From positions 1 through 64,000 of the forward strand of contig DAOTJI010000002.1 in NCBI GenBank assembly GCA_035448625.1: a stretch of DNA of 64,000 nt, given 5' to 3'. Under the pieces are notes generated by a model that worked only from the letters and a program-made list of their open reading frames with translations, searched no databases and was not told the DNA's origin. A program made the translations under genes and the position numbers. The stretch is from UBA8904 sp035448625. GTDB lineage: Bacteria; Desulfobacterota; Syntrophia; Syntrophales; Smithellaceae. Numbering within the stretch: position 1 is the stretch's first letter; each line of letters begins with the position of its first letter. Below are positions 8,006-15,774 of the stretch, in pieces.

Positions 8006-8773
8006 ATGAAGTTAAAATTATCTGCGATTGTCCTGCTGGCTGCAATTCTGTTTTCCGCCGGAGGGCCTCCCGTGTCCTTTTGTGAAGAGGCCATGCCCAA
8101 CACCTTTGTTCACATCGAGGAAATCATCCCCGACGCTCTGCTGGATGTCCGATATTTTACCGAGCACAATTTTCTGGGCGTCAAAGTGGAAGGCTACCTT
8201 GCGCCCACGTGCATCCTGACCCGTCCGGCCGCAGAGGCTCTGGCCCGGGTTCAGAAAGACCTCGCGCCTTTTGGCATGACCATCAAGATCTATGACTGCT
8301 ACCGTCCGCAAATGGCGGTCGACCACTTTGTGCGCTGGGCGAAAGATATCAACGACACCAGGACCAAGAAAGAATTTTACCCCACGGTGGACAAACGCCA
8401 TCTTTTCCGCGACGGCTACATCGCCGAGCGCTCCGGCCACAGCCGGGGGAGCACGGTGGATCTGACCCTTGTGCCGCTGCCGGCCCCGATACAGCCCGCT
8501 TACAAAACCGGTGATCCCCTCAAGGAGTGTTATCTGCCGGCCGGTGTTCGTTTTGCGGACAATTCTTTGGATATGGGCACGGGCTTCGACTGCTTCGGAG
8601 AGCTGTCCCATCCCGAAAACAAAGACATCGGTCCGCAGCAGAGAGCCAACCGCCTCCTTCTGAAGACGTTGATGGCAAAACACGGCTTCCGGAACCTGCC
8701 CGAAGAGTGGTGGCACTTCACACTCAACAACGAACCTTATCCCGACAAGTATTTCAACTTTCCGGTGAAGTAA
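8006..8773 (+). CDS. D-alanyl-D-alanine dipeptidase (VanX/DdpX family)
   Basis: A 255-residue exported zinc peptidase of family M15D. After the signal peptide (about 26 residues) come the family motifs: YDCYRP, SGHSRGSTVDLTL with the zinc His and Asp, and LPEEWWHF with the catalytic Glu and third zinc ligand. The enzyme hydrolyses D-Ala-D-Ala and related dipeptides. With a signal peptide it would act in the periplasm, as DdpX-like enzymes in peptidoglycan recycling, not as cytoplasmic vancomycin resistance. AAGGAGG lies 8 bases upstream of the ATG. The symporter gene follows after 4 bases. Confidence 0.9.
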   Translation: MKLKLSAIVLLAAILFSAGGPPVSFCEEAMPNTFVHIEEIIPDALLDVRYFTEHNFLGVKVEGYLAPTCILTRPAAEALARVQKDLAPFGMTIKIYDCYRPQMAVDHFVRWAKDINDTRTKKEFYPTVDKRHLFRDGYIAERSGHSRGSTVDLTLVPLPAPIQPAYKTGDPLKECYLPAGVRFADNSLDMGTGFDCFGELSHPENKDIGPQQRANRLLLKTLMAKHGFRNLPEEWWHFTLNNEPYPDKYFNFPVK

Positions 8774-8777
8774 AGAC

Positions 8778-10007
8778 ATGAAAATCCATCCGCCGCCGTT
8801 TCTGAAATCTTACGGGTTTTCGATTCTGCTCATCGCCTCGATTGTTTTCGGTGCTATTCTCGGCATGGCCTTTCAGAAGGACGCCGCCCGGCTCAAACCG
8901 CTGGGCGATTTGTTTTTACATCTGCTTTTCACCGTCATTGTGCCTCTTGTGTTCTTTTCCATCGCCTCCACCGTCGCTTCCATGACCCATCTCAAGCGTC
9001 TTGGGAAAATCCTCCTGATCATGATTCTGGTTTTTGTGATCACCGGCTTGATCGCCTCGGCGGTCATGATGGTCGCCGTCATTTTCTTTCCGCCCGCCTC
9101 GGGCGTAAAATTTTCCCTGCCCGCGGGCGAAGGGCTGCAGCAGTTCAAAGCCGCCGAGCAGATCGTCCGGGCCTTTTCGGTCCCTGACTTTCCCGATCTG
9201 TTATCCAAAAATAACATGCTGGCCCTGATCATCTTTTCCATGCTGGTCGGAGTGGCTGCGTCCGCCGCGGGCGAAAAGGGAAAAGACTTCACGAGGTTTC
9301 TCACCTCGGCCAACACGGTCATGATGAAGCTGATCTCCTTCATTATGTACTATGCGCCGATCGGCCTGTGCGCCTATTTCGCTTACCTGGTCGGCGTTTT
9401 CGGCCCGGAGCTTCTGGGCTCCTACGCGCGGGCGATGGCTGTTTACTATCCGACGGCCTTGTTATACTTCTTCATTGCTTTTACTTTTTACGCATACCTC
9501 GCCGGGCGCTCCCGTGGCGTCAAATCATTCTGGAGCCACATCATTCCCCCGTCCGTCCTGGCGCTGGCCACCGGCAGTTCCATGGCAACCATTCCCGCCA
9601 ATCTGCAAGCCGCTGAAGAAATCGGCGTGCCGAAAGATATCAGCGAAGTCGTGATTCCCATCGGCGCGACCATGCATATGGAGGGATCGTGCCTGGCCGC
9701 TGTTTTGAAGATTGCCTTTCTCTTCGGGATTTTTCAAATGCCCTTTACCGGCGTCGATACGATTCTAACCGCTCTGGGTATCGCGCTTTTGACCGGCGTG
9801 GTGGTCAGCGGTATTCCCGGCGGCGGCACGATCGGCGAGCTCTTGATTTTGTCCCTGTGCGGTTTTCCTCCCGAAGCGTTTCCGCTCATCACCATGATCG
9901 GCACGCTGGTGGACGCGCCGGCCACCATGGTCAACGCCGTCGGCGACAATGTCTCCAGTATGATGGTTGCCCGTGTGCTGGGAGGGAAAGAGTGGATGGA
10001 CGGTTGA
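8778..10007 (+). CDS. Dicarboxylate/amino acid:cation symporter (DAACS family)
   Basis: A 409-residue membrane transporter with the GltP/DctA fold. Conserved elements include FLHLLFTVIVPLVFFSIAST near the N-terminus, the serine-rich hairpin ALATGSSMATIP, and the substrate-site segment VDAPATMVNAVGDN near the C-terminus. Family members import glutamate, aspartate, C4-dicarboxylates or neutral amino acids with sodium or protons. Its tight linkage behind a D-Ala-D-Ala dipeptidase suggests, as an inference, uptake of an amino acid released in the periplasm, such as alanine. Confidence 0.9.
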   Translation: MKIHPPPFLKSYGFSILLIASIVFGAILGMAFQKDAARLKPLGDLFLHLLFTVIVPLVFFSIASTVASMTHLKRLGKILLIMILVFVITGLIASAVMMVAVIFFPPASGVKFSLPAGEGLQQFKAAEQIVRAFSVPDFPDLLSKNNMLALIIFSMLVGVAASAAGEKGKDFTRFLTSANTVMMKLISFIMYYAPIGLCAYFAYLVGVFGPELLGSYARAMAVYYPTALLYFFIAFTFYAYLAGRSRGVKSFWSHIIPPSVLALATGSSMATIPANLQAAEEIGVPKDISEVVIPIGATMHMEGSCLAAVLKIAFLFGIFQMPFTGVDTILTALGIALLTGVVVSGIPGGGTIGELLILSLCGFPPEAFPLITMIGTLVDAPATMVNAVGDNVSSMMVARVLGGKEWMDG

Positions 10008-10061
10008 GCCTTTCAGGCCCGCAGGTTGTAAAAGGTTAATCGAATGGCTGTCTTATCGTTT

Positions 10062-10301
10062 TTACGAACGCATATCTTTTTGAATTTCGGTCACTTCTTT
10101 TTTTACCTTTTGATACGCTAAAAAGCTGTGCAAAAACCAGCCGAAGACAAAACCGAACGCCAGGACAAAGAAAATAAGCAGGGCAAGAGACAGGGAAATT
10201 TCCCAGAAAAAAATACTGACCGTCACGGCCGACACGTTCTGGATAACGAAGACGACGGCCAGACAGGCAACCACGATGAGCCCTATGATCTTAAAATTCA
10301 T
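10062..10301 (-). CDS. LapA/DUF1049-domain small membrane protein
   Basis: A 79-residue protein with two transmembrane helices: MNFKIIGLIVVACLAVVFVI, then the characteristic NVSAVTVSIFFWEISLSLALLIFF segment and a basic cytoplasmic tail. This matches the lipopolysaccharide-assembly protein A (LapA/YciS) family, which in E. coli acts with LapB in LPS quality control. No lapB-like gene is adjacent, so the role here is inferred from the family only. Confidence 0.8.
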   Translation of the reverse strand: MNFKIIGLIVVACLAVVFVIQNVSAVTVSIFFWEISLSLALLIFFVLAFGFVFGWFLHSFLAYQKVKKEVTEIQKDMRS

Positions 10302-10415
10302 CTCAAAACCTCCCGGGAACAGATAACTGTTTGTTTAATGAACCACCATCGAGCAACCGCAAGCAAATTACGGTATATACACAGCAAACGCAACCAAATT
10401 TTATCCATCAAAGGC

Positions 10416-10452
10416 AAAGAAACCCCGCGGCTTTCGACCGCAGGGCTTCTTT
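10416..10452 (-). terminator. Intrinsic terminator for the porin gene
   Basis: Arms CCCCGCGG and CCGCAGGG (one wobble) around CTTTCGA, extended by AAAGAA and TTCTTT at the base. On the reverse strand the stem is followed by TTTCTTT. It lies 140 bases past the porin stop; the stretch between the hairpin and the porin gene (10453-10594) holds only low-complexity repeats such as ATGAGC units. Confidence 0.7.
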
Positions 10453-10594
10453 CAACTTACCGTCTATCTTTTCTTTTTGCTATGAGCCATGAGCTTTGAG
10501 CTTTTCAGCATCGACCATACGCCGTGACAGGTCTGAAGACCCTTACTTCCGTTTACTTGTCGCTCATTGCTCGTTGCTTTTCCCTTCGCCTTTT

Positions 10595-11962
10595 TTAGAA
10601 CGTCAGCGTCAGCTTGTTGATAACCAGGAAATCGTCGTTCAACTCATTGTTGGCGACCAGGTTGGCTTTGTAGTACTTACCGGTGAACCAATAGCCCGCG
10701 CCCACCATATAGGACAGGTTATTGGTGATTTTGTAGGTTGCGGTCAAATCCATTTCCCATCCATAATCATTGTAAAGATAGGTTGCAGGTTTCTTATCGG
10801 CGTTGGCATAGGATACAGAGGCCATGACATCCAACTTTTCGGTCGGCTTCACGCCGCCCCGGAACTGGAAGAACCAGGCGTTCGCCATCAAACCAGTGTC
10901 GGAGCTGGTTCCATAGCCCGTGAGATTGCCGGCCCATTTGGCCCGGTCGTAATAACTGAACATGAGGAGGCAGGGATTCCAGTCGCGTCCGCTGTTGATG
11001 AGCCCGCCTTCCGTTTTGTCGTTTGATCCCGGATCGTCGCCGGACACGTAGGCAATGCTGCCGCCCGCGTAAAACATACCGAAATTGGCTGTCGCGTCAA
11101 GATAGGCGGAGATGTTTTCCAGTGTCACCTTGTCCACACCAGCCACTTTGACCACGCCATCCTCATACTTGTCCGTACCGTTGAGGTAATTGAATTCAGC
11201 CTGCACAGACACAGGGCCGAATTTAGCCATCAGATACGGCGTGAAGAGGAAATAAGTTCTTCTGTAACTGCCGTTCGCCGCGGGAACCGCAGGCGGTCGT
11301 GTGTTGGCATAATTGTAATAGTTGATATTCAGACCGGCGCGGCCATTTTCCCAGTTGTAAATACCTTCGAGGTGATAGACGTCATTGTCCGAATCGGCAA
11401 AAGCGGCCGTTGCAGGGGGAACAGGATTAATAGCTGTCTTGCTGTTCTCTTTGACCTTCGAAATAGAAGCCCACACATTGATCGGACCGAACATTCTGTT
11501 GAACCGGATTCTTGCCTGCGGTGCACTGCTATTGCCGAAAATCGTACCCGTGCTTCCATAGTTCATGTAACCAACCAGAAACGTGCCGATGGCTGACTTG
11601 TAATCGATGTAAACCCAGTCAATGGCGATGTTTTCATTTTCCGCCGTGGTCCCCGCGGAATCGGCTGCAAGCGCTGTGCCTGGATTGCTTCTGGTTGCGC
11701 CCCAGGCTCTCTCCATCGCGTCTAAACGCGTGATCAATTTCAGGCCGGGGGTAACCGTGAAATCCGTTCTGGCCCTTAATCTTTGGTAATAAAAAGCCGT
11801 GCTCGGGTTTCCACCCGTCGTGGTTTTGGTAAAGTTTGTTTTATCCAGATACATCCCACCCGCGTAAAACTCGCCGCTTAACTTGACCTCAACGGCCATC
11901 GCTGTCGAGCTGAAGGCGACGATCAGTCCCAGTGACAGCAAAACCAACCAAAATCTCTTCAT
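10595..11962 (-). CDS. Outer-membrane beta-barrel porin
   Basis: A 455-residue exported protein. A signal peptide ends at AMA (about residue 23), directly followed by VEVKLSGEFYAGGMYL, a typical first porin strand. The rest alternates short hydrophobic/aromatic strands with polar loops and ends in LTLTF, the C-terminal Phe signal for the Bam complex. It resembles the general porins of Deltaproteobacteria. The ATG has AGGAGG about 6 bases upstream. Its 320-base upstream region carries palindromes, so expression may be regulated. The substrate cannot be told from sequence. Confidence 0.85.
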   Translation of the reverse strand: MKRFWLVLLSLGLIVAFSSTAMAVEVKLSGEFYAGGMYLDKTNFTKTTTGGNPSTAFYYQRLRARTDFTVTPGLKLITRLDAMERAWGATRSNPGTALAADSAGTTAENENIAIDWVYIDYKSAIGTFLVGYMNYGSTGTIFGNSSAPQARIRFNRMFGPINVWASISKVKENSKTAINPVPPATAAFADSDNDVYHLEGIYNWENGRAGLNINYYNYANTRPPAVPAANGSYRRTYFLFTPYLMAKFGPVSVQAEFNYLNGTDKYEDGVVKVAGVDKVTLENISAYLDATANFGMFYAGGSIAYVSGDDPGSNDKTEGGLINSGRDWNPCLLMFSYYDRAKWAGNLTGYGTSSDTGLMANAWFFQFRGGVKPTEKLDVMASVSYANADKKPATYLYNDYGWEMDLTATYKITNNLSYMVGAGYWFTGKYYKANLVANNELNDDFLVINKLTLTF

Positions 11963-12191
11963 TTTTAACCTCCTAAATCATATGATGATATTATCCAAAC
12001 ATTCGATATTGTTGATCATTATCATTCAGCATTTGAAGTCATTATCAAATGCATCACAAATGACATTAGCGTTAATGCCTATGTCAATTATGACTGGCGG
12101 GTTTTTAGCATTTGCAAATGTTTTTGTAAAGGAAATATTATGATTTTTTGTAATAATAAGTAATATTTTGATATAAATCAAGGCAATGTAC
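11963..12191. promoter_or_regulatory. AT-rich porin upstream region with palindromes
   Basis: No gene seen. Two symmetric elements stand out: TGACAT (12061-12066) paired with ATGTCA (12081-12086), and the perfect 12-base palindrome CATTTGCAAATG (12109-12120). Either could be an operator for the porin gene. On the reverse strand the first element overlaps a TTGACA that could serve as a -35 box, but no good -10 follows at 16-18 bases. Confidence 0.35.
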
Positions 12192-12236
12192 AAAAAAAGG
12201 GAGGCAGGAAACGGTGGCAACCCTTCCCTGTCTCCC
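12192..12236 (-). terminator. Intrinsic terminator of the carboxyltransferase gene
   Basis: On the reverse strand GGGAGACAGGGAA pairs with TTTCCTGCCTCCC and is followed by seven T. It lies 57 bases past the stop of the carboxyltransferase gene. Confidence 0.8.
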
Positions 12237-12292
12237 TTAAAGCCGACAGCCTTCAGTCTTCAGCGTAATCCCCTCTGTCCCATGACCTGCCG

Positions 12293-13864
12293 TTACAGCG
12301 GAATGTTGTTGTGTTTCTTCTCCCGCCTTGTTTCTTTTTTGTTCCGCAGGGCCTCCAGCAGAACGACGATGCGCTTGCGTGTCTGGCTGGGCAAAATCAC
12401 TTCTTCGATGGCGCCCAGCGATGCGGCGTAGTAGGGATTGTTGAATTTTTCCTCGTAGTCCGCGATCAGTTCGGCGCGTCTGGCCTCCGGGTCTGCCGCC
12501 GCTTTGATTTCTGCGCGGTGAATGATGTTGCAGGCGCCTGAAGCCCCCATCACGGCGATTTCCGCTGTCGGCCAGGCCATGACGTAATCCGCCCCCAACT
12601 GCTTACAGCACATGCCGATATAGGACCCGCCGTAAGCCTTGCGCGTGACGACGGTGATCTTCGGCACCGTGGCTTCCGAATAGGCGTGCAGCAGTTTTGC
12701 GCCGTGGCGGATGATACCCGCCCATTCCTGGTCCGTGCCGGGCATGTAGCCGGGAACGTCGGAGAACGTAAGCAGCGGAATATTGAAGGCGTCGCAGAAA
12801 CGGATAAAGCGCGACGCCTTGTCCGAAGCGTTGACGTTGAGAACGCCTGCATAAGACAGAGGATTGTTGGCGATGACCCCCACGGGCCGGCCCATGATGC
12901 GGATCAGGGCGACGATGATGTTCGGCGCCCAATTCGCGTGAAGCTCAAACCATTCGCCGTTGTCGGCAACCGATTTGATGATGTTTTTCATGTTGTAGGC
13001 GCGCGACGCTTTGTCGGGAATAATCTTGTTGAGCTCGGGGCACTCCCGGTCCGGCGTGTCCGTGGACTCCCTGACCGGCAGCGGCGAATGACAGCTGTCC
13101 GGCAAATAGGACAGAAGCATTTTGATTTTATCGATGCAGTCTGTATCGTTTTCCGTTACGACATGGCAGACGCCGCTCTTCGAGGCATGTGCCATCGCGC
13201 CTCCCAGATCTTCCTGCGAAACTTCTTCCCCGATCACCGCCTTGATGACGTCCGGCCCCGTGATGTACATGTAAGACGTGTTCTTCACCATGAAAATCCA
13301 GTCGGTAAGCGCCGGAGAATACACAGCGCCGCCCGCCGTCGGTCCCATAATCGCGGTAATCTGGGGGATATAACCGGAGGCCAGCGTATTGCGGTAGAAG
13401 ATACCGCCGTAGCCTTCAAGAGACGGAACGCCCTCCTGAATGCGCGCCCCGCCGGAATCGTTGATGGAAATGAACGGCTTTTGCGCGTCGAGCGCCAGGT
13501 CCATGACCTTCCAGATTTTTTTGGCGTGCATTTCTCCCAGGGTTCCGCCCGCGCTGGTAAAATCCTGCGCGGCCGCGAAGACAACCCGGCCGTTGACCTT
13601 GCCGAAGCCCGTAATGACGCCGTCGGCGGGAATTTCTTTTTTATCCATACCGAAAAGGGTTGCGTGGTGTTTGACAAAAAGCTGCACTTCCTGAAAACTG
13701 TCTTTATCAAACAACCGGTCCAACCGTTCGCGGGCCGTGAGCTTCCCTCCTTCATGCTGCTTCTGCACCTGCTTCGCGCCGCCCATTTGCACCAGGGACT
13801 GCACCCTGGCTTCAAAATCACGGATCTTTTCTTCCGTCGTCGTCTGTCTGATATCGTCCCCCAT
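12293..13864 (-). CDS. Acyl-CoA carboxyltransferase subunit (propionyl-CoA carboxylase beta / methylmalonyl-CoA decarboxylase alpha type)
   Basis: A 523-residue protein of the biotin-dependent carboxyltransferase family, full length for its type. Two crotonase-like halves are visible; the acyl-CoA site includes SINDSGGARIQEG and the biotin site region includes FSDVPGYMPGTDQEW. C-terminal GAIEEVILPSQTRKRI is typical. It moves carboxyl between biotin and propionyl-CoA/methylmalonyl-CoA or a related acyl-CoA. No biotin carrier, biotin carboxylase or membrane decarboxylase subunit is nearby, so whether it acts in carboxylation or in sodium-pumping decarboxylation is open. GAAGGAG lies 8 bases upstream of the ATG. 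Confidence 0.92.
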   Translation of the reverse strand: MGDDIRQTTTEEKIRDFEARVQSLVQMGGAKQVQKQHEGGKLTARERLDRLFDKDSFQEVQLFVKHHATLFGMDKKEIPADGVITGFGKVNGRVVFAAAQDFTSAGGTLGEMHAKKIWKVMDLALDAQKPFISINDSGGARIQEGVPSLEGYGGIFYRNTLASGYIPQITAIMGPTAGGAVYSPALTDWIFMVKNTSYMYITGPDVIKAVIGEEVSQEDLGGAMAHASKSGVCHVVTENDTDCIDKIKMLLSYLPDSCHSPLPVRESTDTPDRECPELNKIIPDKASRAYNMKNIIKSVADNGEWFELHANWAPNIIVALIRIMGRPVGVIANNPLSYAGVLNVNASDKASRFIRFCDAFNIPLLTFSDVPGYMPGTDQEWAGIIRHGAKLLHAYSEATVPKITVVTRKAYGGSYIGMCCKQLGADYVMAWPTAEIAVMGASGACNIIHRAEIKAAADPEARRAELIADYEEKFNNPYYAASLGAIEEVILPSQTRKRIVVLLEALRNKKETRREKKHNNIPL

Positions 13865-14043
13865 AGCGAATCTCCTTCGTGATCTTTTGAATCCATTGAT
13901 CGTTTCCCGTTTTTATCTTGACCGGGCTTCGGGCCTACGTTAGGATCGCTCACGGAGAATTAACGGCCCGGCTCTGCGTTTTGGAAACGTCGGAGAAGTG
14001 CTTAACCTTTTTGAAGCAAACTGGCAAGCCTGATTTGTACAAG

Positions 14044-14781
14044 ATGCGCAACTTCAAAATGATTCTCGAATATGACGGAGCGGCCTACTGCGGCTGGCAA
14101 AGACAGCTCAACGGACTTTCCCTTCAGCAGGTCGTGGAAGAGGCGCTGGCGCGCATCATCGGCGAAAGCGTGACCGTCATCGCGTCGGGAAGAACGGACG
14201 CAGGTGTGCATGCCGTGAATCAGGCGGCCAGCTTCCGGTCGCACTCCCTCCTCCCGGCCAACAAAATATTTCTGGGCGTCAACAGTGTTTTGCCGGATGA
14301 CATTGTTGTGAAGGATTTGCAGGAAGCTCCGCCGGACTTCAACGCGTTGAAAGACGCAAAAGGAAAAGTCTACCTGTACCGCATTCGAAATCAGCGCCTG
14401 CGACCCGCGCTGGAGCGCCAATATGTCTGGCATGTGCGCTATCCGCTGAATCTTGACCGCATGCGACAGGCCGCGTCGCGGCTCATCGGGGAGCATGATT
14501 TTTCGTGCTTTTGCGCGACAGGCTGTGATATTAAGGATCGCGTAAGGCTCCTCACGGTCTGTGCGATCGACACTCCGGAGAACGGCCTGATGGAAATCAC
14601 GCTTGAATCCAGCGGCTTTTTGCGCCATATGGTACGCAACATCGTCGGCACGCTGGTGGATGTGGGCCGGGGAAAGATCCTGCCTGAACGCATCCCGGAG
14701 ATTCTCGCATCACGCGACCGGAAACAGGCGGGAACGGCCGCACCCGCCTGCGGTCTATTTTTGAAGGAGGTCATCTACTGA
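14044..14781 (+). CDS. truA: tRNA pseudouridine(38-40) synthase TruA
   Basis: About 245 residues, the normal TruA length, when started at ATG 14044 (MRNFKMILEYDGAAYCGWQRQ); a longer frame from 13918 lacks a matching N-terminal extension in the family. The catalytic Asp lies in ASGRTDAGVHA, and FLRHMVRNIVGTLVDVGRG is the conserved C-terminal motif. It converts uridines 38-40 in the anticodon arm to pseudouridine. It precedes rfbD by three bases; the carboxyltransferase gene is divergent. Confidence 0.93.
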   Translation: MRNFKMILEYDGAAYCGWQRQLNGLSLQQVVEEALARIIGESVTVIASGRTDAGVHAVNQAASFRSHSLLPANKIFLGVNSVLPDDIVVKDLQEAPPDFNALKDAKGKVYLYRIRNQRLRPALERQYVWHVRYPLNLDRMRQAASRLIGEHDFSCFCATGCDIKDRVRLLTVCAIDTPENGLMEITLESSGFLRHMVRNIVGTLVDVGRGKILPERIPEILASRDRKQAGTAAPACGLFLKEVIY

Positions 14782-14784
14782 ACC

Positions 14785-15660
14785 ATGAAAGTGCTGTTAC
14801 TCGGACACAAGGGGATGCTGGGAAATGATCTGATGGCTCAATTCAGGCATCGGCATGACGTCATCGGCATGGACAGAGAGGAAATCGACATCACCCGCGC
14901 CTCCGAATGCCGCAGGGCCGTGGCCGAAACCGAACCCCAGCTCGTCATCAACGCCGCCGGCTACACCAATGTGGACGCCTGCGAAACCGCCAAGGAAGAA
15001 TGCTTTGCGGTGAACGCCGAAGCGGTCAAAAACATCGCCCAAGCCTGCCGGGACGGCAATATTCCCCTGATTCATTACAGCACGGACTACGTTTTTGACG
15101 GAAACGCGAATCATCCTTACACGGAAGAAGATCCCTGCAATCCGATCAACACCTACGGCGCATCCAAACTGGCGGGCGAGCACCATCTACGCCGCCTCAC
15201 GGACAATTTTATTCTGATCCGAACCGCCTGGCTTTACGGCGCAAAGGGGAAAAATTTTGTTCAGGCCATTCTGGAGCGGGCCAGGGAGACGGGCAGACTG
15301 ACGGTCGTCGACGATCAGATGGGTTCGCCTACCTGCACGCGCGACCTGGCGGCAGCGACGGAGCTTCTGGTGGATAAAAACGCCCGCGGCATTTTCCATG
15401 TAACCAACCGCGGCTGCTGCACCTGGTACGATTTTGCGCGCAAAATCCTGAAGGAGGCCCGCCTGGATCAAGTCGAATTGTCCCCCATGAAAACCGGCGA
15501 ACTACAGCGGGCGGCAAGACGACCGGCATACAGCGTGCTCGACATGCACAAGTTCGTGGCCGCAACCGGCAAGACCATGCAGCCCTGGCAGCTCGCCTTT
15601 TCGGATTACTATGCGTTCATCACCAGCAGGACCTGCTTAAGCCCGCCGGGAGCCGCTTGA
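14785..15660 (+). CDS. rfbD: dTDP-4-dehydrorhamnose reductase
   Basis: A 291-residue SDR-fold enzyme. GHKGMLGNDL is the nucleotide-binding loop, STDYVFDG and YGASKLAGE carry the catalytic Thr/Tyr/Lys set, and the C-terminal part has the family's sugar-binding region. It performs the last step in dTDP-L-rhamnose synthesis. The other rml genes are not nearby. AAGGAGG overlaps the end of truA, indicating co-transcription and translational coupling. Confidence 0.9.
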   Translation: MKVLLLGHKGMLGNDLMAQFRHRHDVIGMDREEIDITRASECRRAVAETEPQLVINAAGYTNVDACETAKEECFAVNAEAVKNIAQACRDGNIPLIHYSTDYVFDGNANHPYTEEDPCNPINTYGASKLAGEHHLRRLTDNFILIRTAWLYGAKGKNFVQAILERARETGRLTVVDDQMGSPTCTRDLAAATELLVDKNARGIFHVTNRGCCTWYDFARKILKEARLDQVELSPMKTGELQRAARRPAYSVLDMHKFVAATGKTMQPWQLAFSDYYAFITSRTCLSPPGAA

Positions 15661-15774
15661 AGCATCCGGCACAGGCGCTTTCAGCGCGGCAAATCCGCGA
15701 AAGAATTTTAAAATGAATTCCGGCCGGACGTATGATATAATTACAAACAATCTCGTCAGGATGGAGGTTTGACC

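Noticed and set aside
12686..13882. 398-codon forward frame
   Set aside because: Antisense to the carboxyltransferase gene, which is full length.
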